Positions 7,237-10,876 of a DNA stretch of 10,876 bases are shown piece by piece. Within the stretch, counting starts at the first letter, position 1. Every line of letters begins with the position of its first letter. The translations under genes and the position numbers were made by a program. Origin of the DNA: an uncultured Eggerthellaceae bacterium (GTDB lineage Bacteria > Actinomycetota > Coriobacteriia > Coriobacteriales > Eggerthellaceae); NCBI GenBank assembly GCA_947632575.1, contig CANRPV010000039.1, positions 1-10,876 of the forward strand. Direction: 5' to 3'. The notes under the pieces are model-generated. The model worked only from the letters and a program-made list of their open reading frames with translations. It did not search any database and had not been told where the DNA came from.

Positions 7237-7272
7237 TGAAAAGATCAGTGGAGGTGAAAAGATCAGTAGCGG
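7237..7272. repeat. 18-nt tandem direct repeat in the divergent promoter region
   Basis: Two adjacent 18-nt units, 7237-7254 and 7255-7272, agree at 16 of 18 positions and share the exact core TGAAAAGATCAGT. The second unit covers the expected -35 position of the ppx promoter. The layout resembles direct-repeat sites bound by response regulators, but the 18-nt period is unlike the 11-nt period of classical Pho boxes. It could also be a chance local duplication. Confidence 0.55.
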
Positions 7273-7283
7273 GTTTCCGATAC

Positions 7284-7292
7284 TGCTAAACT
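7284..7292 (+). promoter_or_regulatory. Candidate extended -10 element for ppx-ppk1
   Basis: TGCTAAACT contains a TGn extension followed by TAAACT, which matches 4 of 6 consensus positions. Transcription would start near 7299, about 24 nt before the ppx ATG. No good -35 is seen; that position falls on the second copy of the 18-nt repeat. Confidence 0.35.
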
Positions 7293-7322
7293 AGAGTTTC
7301 AAGGTCAAAGGAAGCGACGGAG

Positions 7323-8255
7323 ATGAACGACATGGCTCAATACGGCATTATCGACCTGGGATCCAACACCATTCGTTTGGTGGTCTTTTCTGTGGAGGAG
7401 GAGACCGCCGACCACAAACCCAGCTTTCGCGCGCTGATCAACCAAAAGAAGATGGCAGGTCTGTCCACCTACGTGGTTGAGGGCGTCCTCACTCAAGAGG
7501 GCATCAACAAGGCCGTCGAGGTGCTGACCAAACACCTGGAGACCCTGAGCAACTTTGATTGCAAACGCAGCGCCATTCTGGCCACCGCGGTATTGCGCAA
7601 CTGCACCAACTCCAAAGAGGCCGTCAAGGCCATATCCGAGGCCATCGGGATGCCCATCGACCTTTTGAGCGGCGCCGAGGAGGCCCGTTTGGGATTTGTG
7701 GGCGCCTGCCTGAGAAACCCCATGGATCAAGGTACGTTGATCGACATCGGAGGTGGTTCCACCGAGATCACCGCCATTCGCAAAGGCCAGCGGCAGGAAA
7801 GCCTCAGCGTCGGCGAGGGAAGCGTCTCCTCCTACTCCAAATACGTCTCTTTGTTGCTTCCCGACGAGGATGAGATTCGCTCCATCGAGAAAAGCTTTGA
7901 TCGACAGCTCGATGAGATCAAAGATCCCAGCCTCTTTCGCAGCGATGTTCTCTATGGCATCGGCGGTAGCGTGCGTGCGGCCGCCAAACTAGCGGGTGCC
8001 GCCTTCTATGACGGCGCGACACCGACAGAGCTTGAGGCCTATGAGATCGGCGCGCTTCGCCAGCTTTTGCGCACCGATCCTTCCCGCTTTAGCCATCTGG
8101 CGGTCAAGGCCGTTCCGGAGCGTATTCACAGCATCGTGCCCGGATGCGTGATCATCTCGGAGCTTTTGGCCTTTACCAGGGCAAAAAGCCTCGTTATTTG
8201 CAAATATGGTCTGAGAGAAGGGTATTTGGTCGAGCACTTGCTTCCGAACAAGTGA
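7323..8255 (+). CDS. ppx: Exopolyphosphatase, Ppx/GppA family (short two-domain form)
   Basis: Releases phosphate from polyphosphate chain ends; relatives may also hydrolyse pppGpp, so GppA-like activity cannot be excluded. 310 residues, matching the short actinobacterial form that has only the two actin-like ATPase-fold domains and lacks the extra C-terminal domains of the roughly 500-residue E. coli proteins. Motifs: the first phosphate loop IIDLGSNTIRLVV (9-21), SGAEEARLGF (116-125) with the catalytic-type Glu pair 119-120, the second loop IDIGGGSTEI (140-149), SVGEGSVSSY (162-171), YGIGGSVRAAAKL (211-223), ERIHSIVPGCVII (266-278) and YGLREG (295-300). ATG at 7323 has AAAGGAAG ending 8 nt upstream; the in-frame ATG at 7332, with GGAG 9 nt upstream, is possible. 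Divergent from pap, and 117 nt before ppk1 on the same strand. Confidence 0.95.
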   Translation: MNDMAQYGIIDLGSNTIRLVVFSVEEETADHKPSFRALINQKKMAGLSTYVVEGVLTQEGINKAVEVLTKHLETLSNFDCKRSAILATAVLRNCTNSKEAVKAISEAIGMPIDLLSGAEEARLGFVGACLRNPMDQGTLIDIGGGSTEITAIRKGQRQESLSVGEGSVSSYSKYVSLLLPDEDEIRSIEKSFDRQLDEIKDPSLFRSDVLYGIGGSVRAAAKLAGAAFYDGATPTELEAYEIGALRQLLRTDPSRFSHLAVKAVPERIHSIVPGCVIISELLAFTRAKSLVICKYGLREGYLVEHLLPNK

Positions 8256-8273
8256 TTGTCACCCTCAAAGAGC

Positions 8274-8297
8274 CGAATATTCGATAGGCTTTCCTAT
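8274..8297. repeat. Palindrome and small hairpin after ppx
   Basis: CGAATATTCG (8274-8283) is a perfect 10-nt palindrome. Directly after it, ATAGG (8284-8288) and CCTAT (8293-8297) form a 5-bp hairpin with a 4-nt loop. No T-run follows, so this is not a convincing terminator; it could be an RNA-processing or protein site between ppx and ppk1. Confidence 0.3.
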
Positions 8298-8323
8298 GTA
8301 ACGTTCTCTTGCAACGTTCTCTT
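8298..8323 (+). repeat. 13-nt tandem repeat between ppx and ppk1
   Basis: Two adjacent 13-nt units, 8298-8310 and 8311-8323, agree at 12 of 13 positions (GTAACGTTCTCTT, then GCAACGTTCTCTT). They end 49 nt before the ppk1 ATG. They could bind a regulator or belong to a ppk1 promoter or leader; I see no clear -35/-10 pair around them. Confidence 0.45.
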
Positions 8324-8372
8324 ATCGGATAGATAAGGCAGCAATCTTAGACGATCTTAAGAAAGGCCCTTC

Positions 8373-10876
8373 ATGGACGAAAACACCGGGATCATAAAAG
8401 CACCCTATATGCAGAACCGTGAGCTCTCTTGGCTTGATTTCAACAAGCGTGTTCTCGATCAAGGCGCCGATGCCACCGTGCCACTTCTGGAACGGCTCAA
8501 TTTCATTTCGATCTTCTGGAGCAACCTGCAAGAGTTCTTTATGGTAAGAGTGGGTAGCTTGACCGACCTATCGCTAGTCAACAAGCACATCATCGATTCC
8601 AAGTCGGGTATGAAGCCCCAAGAGCAGCTGGATGCCATCTATGCTCGCTGCCATGAGCTGTATCCCTATTACGAGGAAACCTACGAACAGCTGCGTGGTC
8701 TTCTGGCCGCCGAGGGAGTCGAGCATCTCCGCTACGACGAGCTCAACGAGGAACAGGTGGCGTTTTTAGACGAGTATCTCGAAGACTATGTGGTGCCTTT
8801 CCTCTCACCCCAAATCATCAACGCCCGTCACCCCTTCCCGCATCTGGAAAACGGTGCGCTTTATGTGGTCGTGCGGCTCGATGAGGAAGTGATCGACGCC
8901 GACGGCGGTAAGGGTAAAAAGTCTCGCGGCGCCGAGAAGAGCGATAAGGCCGAAAAGGGCGAGAAAAACGGTAAGGACGGTAAGGCAAAATCCGAGAAGG
9001 CTGCCACGAAAGAGGCGAAGGCCTCGAAAAATCTGGGCGCTGAAGGAGTGACGTTAGGCCTGGTGCCGCTGCCCCGCGGCGTAAAGCGCGTCATTCAACT
9101 TCCGGGTAAGGGCTTCACCTTCACCTTCCTTGAGGACGCCATCGAACACGCGGCCGCTGAAATTTTCTCCATGTACCACGTGAAGCACACCAATATCATC
9201 TGCGTCACGCGCAACGCCGACCTTGACGCCACCGAAGGCACCGATGAGCAGGACGAGGATTATCGCGAGCACATGAAGCGCATCTTGAAGAAGCGGGGTC
9301 GTCTGGCTCCGGTGCGCCTAGAAAGCCGCAGAGAGCTCTCCGCTACGGTAAAGGCGCTGCTTCTCAAACGTTTGGGCCTGAAAGAGCATCAGTGCTACGT
9401 GACCTCCGTGCCGCTGGATATGAGCTACACCTGGGGTCTTGGCAGCAACTTGCCGGAAAAGAAGCGCATGGCCTTAAGCCAGGCTCCGTTCACACCTCAG
9501 TGGCCGGCCAGCCTCGATCGCAATCGCTCCATCATTGAGCAGGTGAGCCAGAAAGAGGTCCTGCTCTCCTATCCCTATGAGTCCATGGATGCCTTCGTCG
9601 CCTTGCTACGCGAGGCCTCGACGGATCCAAGCGTCACCTCCATCAAGATCACCCTCTATCGCTTGGCGAGCCAATCCCACCTCGCGGAAGCTCTGATCGC
9701 TGCCGCCGAAAACGGCAAGGAGGTAACCGCCCTCTTCGAGCTTCGTGCTCGTTTCGACGAGTCCAACAACATCGAATGGTCTCAGCGCTTCGAGCAGGCC
9801 GGCTGCCGCGTCATCTACGGTTTTCGCAACTTCAAGGTGCACTCCAAGATCTGCACTATCACGCGTCAAACCAGCCAGGGGCTGCAATACATCACCCAGC
9901 TGGGCACCGGCAACTATAACGAAAAGACCGCACGGCTCTACACGGACTTCTCCTTCATCACCACCGACATGTCCATCGGACGGGATGCCGCCGAGTTCTT
10001 CCGCAACATGGCTTTGGAGAACACCTCCGATAACTACGACATCCTCTGGGTGGCGCCACTACAGATCAAGCCCATGATCCTCTCTCATATCGACGAGCAG
10101 ATTCAACGTGCCCAAGCAGGAGAGCCTTCGGGTTTGTTCTTCAAGACCAACTCCATCACCGATAAGGACATCATCGAAAAGATCGTTGAGGCCTCGCAGG
10201 CAGGCGTGGAGACCACGCTTTTAGTCAGAGGTATTTGCTGCATCGTGCCTGGCATCGAGGGCTACACGGATAACGTGCGGGTGGTTTCCATCGTCGGCCA
10301 GCTCCTTGAGCACAGCCGTATCTACTGCTTCGGGCCCAAAGAGGATTGCCGCATCTATCTATCCAGCGCGGATCTCATGACACGTAATATGGACAAACGC
10401 ATCGAGATCGCTTGGCCGATCTTGAATAACGAGCTCCATGACAGCATCCTCGGCTACCTTGACATCAGCCTCCGCGACACCGCCAAGCTCCGGGAGCTTT
10501 TGCCCAATAGGGATTACACGCCGCTGGGATTTTTCGCCAAACCCGATGAGAGTGGCAACGTGGAGCTCTTCACATCCCAGTCCTATCTCATTGAGGAGGC
10601 TCAGCGCAAACACCTGGCAGCCGCAGAGGAAAGCGCGCGTATCGAAGCGAATCGGCCGAGTGGGGCAAGCCCCTTCTTCAACCGCCCCGCCAACACCGAA
10701 GAAGAGACCGAGTTCGTGGAGATCAACCCGGCCAATGACGCAGTGGTGCTCACGGGCACCTACGAGACTCCGGAACAGATCGCCCAAGCGGCGGCTGAGC
10801 AGGAAGAGCAGCTTGAAAAGGCCCGCGCCATCGCAGAGGCGGCAGCCAACGTGAAAGCGGACGAAAAGGTGATCGT
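8373..10876 (+). CDS. ppk1: Polyphosphate kinase PPK1 (3' end cut by window edge)
   Basis: Makes long-chain polyphosphate reversibly from ATP through a phospho-histidine intermediate. 834 complete codons are visible without a stop; typical PPK1 is about 690-740 residues. The N-terminus is standard: NRELSWLDFNKRVLDQ (15-30), then LERLNFISIFWSNLQEFFMVRVG. Later come SYPYESMDAF, ITLYRLA and ELRARFDE. The active His490 lies in NFKVHSKICTI and the second His647 in LEHSRIYCFG; their 157-residue spacing equals that of E. coli His435 and His592. YLSSADLMTRNMDKRIE follows. Two departures are seen. A lysine-rich insert of about 42 residues occupies 178-219, and a charged extension of at least 90 residues follows the normal end near 743 and runs off the window. 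ATG at 8373 has GAAAGG 6 nt upstream. It lies 117 nt after ppx and is probably co-transcribed with it, though a separate promoter is not excluded. Confidence 0.97.
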   Translation, partial: MDENTGIIKAPYMQNRELSWLDFNKRVLDQGADATVPLLERLNFISIFWSNLQEFFMVRVGSLTDLSLVNKHIIDSKSGMKPQEQLDAIYARCHELYPYYEETYEQLRGLLAAEGVEHLRYDELNEEQVAFLDEYLEDYVVPFLSPQIINARHPFPHLENGALYVVVRLDEEVIDADGGKGKKSRGAEKSDKAEKGEKNGKDGKAKSEKAATKEAKASKNLGAEGVTLGLVPLPRGVKRVIQLPGKGFTFTFLEDAIEHAAAEIFSMYHVKHTNIICVTRNADLDATEGTDEQDEDYREHMKRILKKRGRLAPVRLESRRELSATVKALLLKRLGLKEHQCYVTSVPLDMSYTWGLGSNLPEKKRMALSQAPFTPQWPASLDRNRSIIEQVSQKEVLLSYPYESMDAFVALLREASTDPSVTSIKITLYRLASQSHLAEALIAAAENGKEVTALFELRARFDESNNIEWSQRFEQAGCRVIYGFRNFKVHSKICTITRQTSQGLQYITQLGTGNYNEKTARLYTDFSFITTDMSIGRDAAEFFRNMALENTSDNYDILWVAPLQIKPMILSHIDEQIQRAQAGEPSGLFFKTNSITDKDIIEKIVEASQAGVETTLLVRGICCIVPGIEGYTDNVRVVSIVGQLLEHSRIYCFGPKEDCRIYLSSADLMTRNMDKRIEIAWPILNNELHDSILGYLDISLRDTAKLRELLPNRDYTPLGFFAKPDESGNVELFTSQSYLIEEAQRKHLAAAEESARIEANRPSGASPFFNRPANTEEETEFVEINPANDAVVLTGTYETPEQIAQAAAEQEEQLEKARAIAEAAANVKADEKVI

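Noticed and set aside
7236..7289. Tiny frame of 17 codons over the 18-nt repeat, a possible leader peptide
   Set aside because: It lacks a ribosome binding site, lies upstream of the candidate ppx -10 and has no attenuator hairpin after it. The repeat is better read as DNA control sequence.
8241..8283. PurBox-like CCGAACA and the nearby CGAATATTCG palindrome
   Set aside because: CCGAACA lies within the last codons of ppx, is not paired at PurBox spacing, and is not upstream of a pur gene. The PurBox system is known from Firmicutes.
8284..8297. Hairpin after ppx as an intrinsic terminator
   Set aside because: The stem is only 5 bp and AT-containing, and no T-run follows. ppk1 continues on the same strand with its own ribosome site.
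8345..8362. TCTTA...TAAGA dyad just before the ppk1 ribosome site as an RNA switch
   Set aside because: A 5-bp AT-rich stem is too weak to support a riboswitch or attenuator, and no known riboswitch consensus is seen.
1..10876. Mobile elements, CRISPR arrays, tRNA genes or a defence island
   Set aside because: No transposase or integrase frame, spaced palindromic repeats, cloverleaf sequence or compositional break was seen; the genes are core metabolism plus one sortase.

Overview
The window reads as ordinary bacterial chromosome of moderately high GC, coding almost end to end. It holds two divergent gene blocks. The best guess at origin is an actinobacterium of the class Coriobacteriia (Collinsella/Olsenella/Atopobium-like). 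This rests on a PurF of the [4Fe-4S] propeptide type, a class B sortase in a GC-rich genome, a short two-domain Ppx and a fused two-domain PPK2. It is inference from gene content and protein style; no marker gene is present. There are no tRNA or rRNA genes, insertion sequences or CRISPR arrays, and no phage-like genes.

Minus strand, read from 7140 down to 1: pap (tandem PPK2, polyphosphate:AMP phosphotransferase), srtB (class B sortase), purF, purM, purN and purH (cut by the left edge). Gaps are 21 nt, a 4-nt overlap, 11 nt, 36 nt and 86 nt, so this looks like one transcription unit. The four pur genes cover step 1 (PurF), step 3 (PurN), step 5 (PurM) and the last two steps (PurH) of de novo IMP synthesis. 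The two genes at the head of the unit are not purine biosynthesis genes.

Plus strand, from 7323 to the right edge: ppx (exopolyphosphatase/GppA family) and ppk1 (polyphosphate kinase 1, open at the right edge). PPK1 makes polyphosphate from ATP, Ppx hydrolyses it, and Pap spends it to turn AMP into ADP. A complete make/break/use set for polyphosphate therefore sits around one 182-bp divergent promoter region (7141-7322). The AMP-charging enzyme is placed at the head of the purine operon.

The divergent region carries an 18-nt tandem repeat (16/18 identical), an 8-bp inverted repeat over the expected pap -35, a perfect TATAAT for pap and an extended -10 for ppx. A second short tandem repeat (13 nt, 12/13 identical) lies between ppx and ppk1. 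PPK1 has a lysine-rich insert and a charged C-terminal extension, and Pap has an acidic Ala/Glu-rich linker between its two kinase domains. All gene families are known. The less ordinary points are the gene arrangement, the charged inserts and the repeat-bearing control region.
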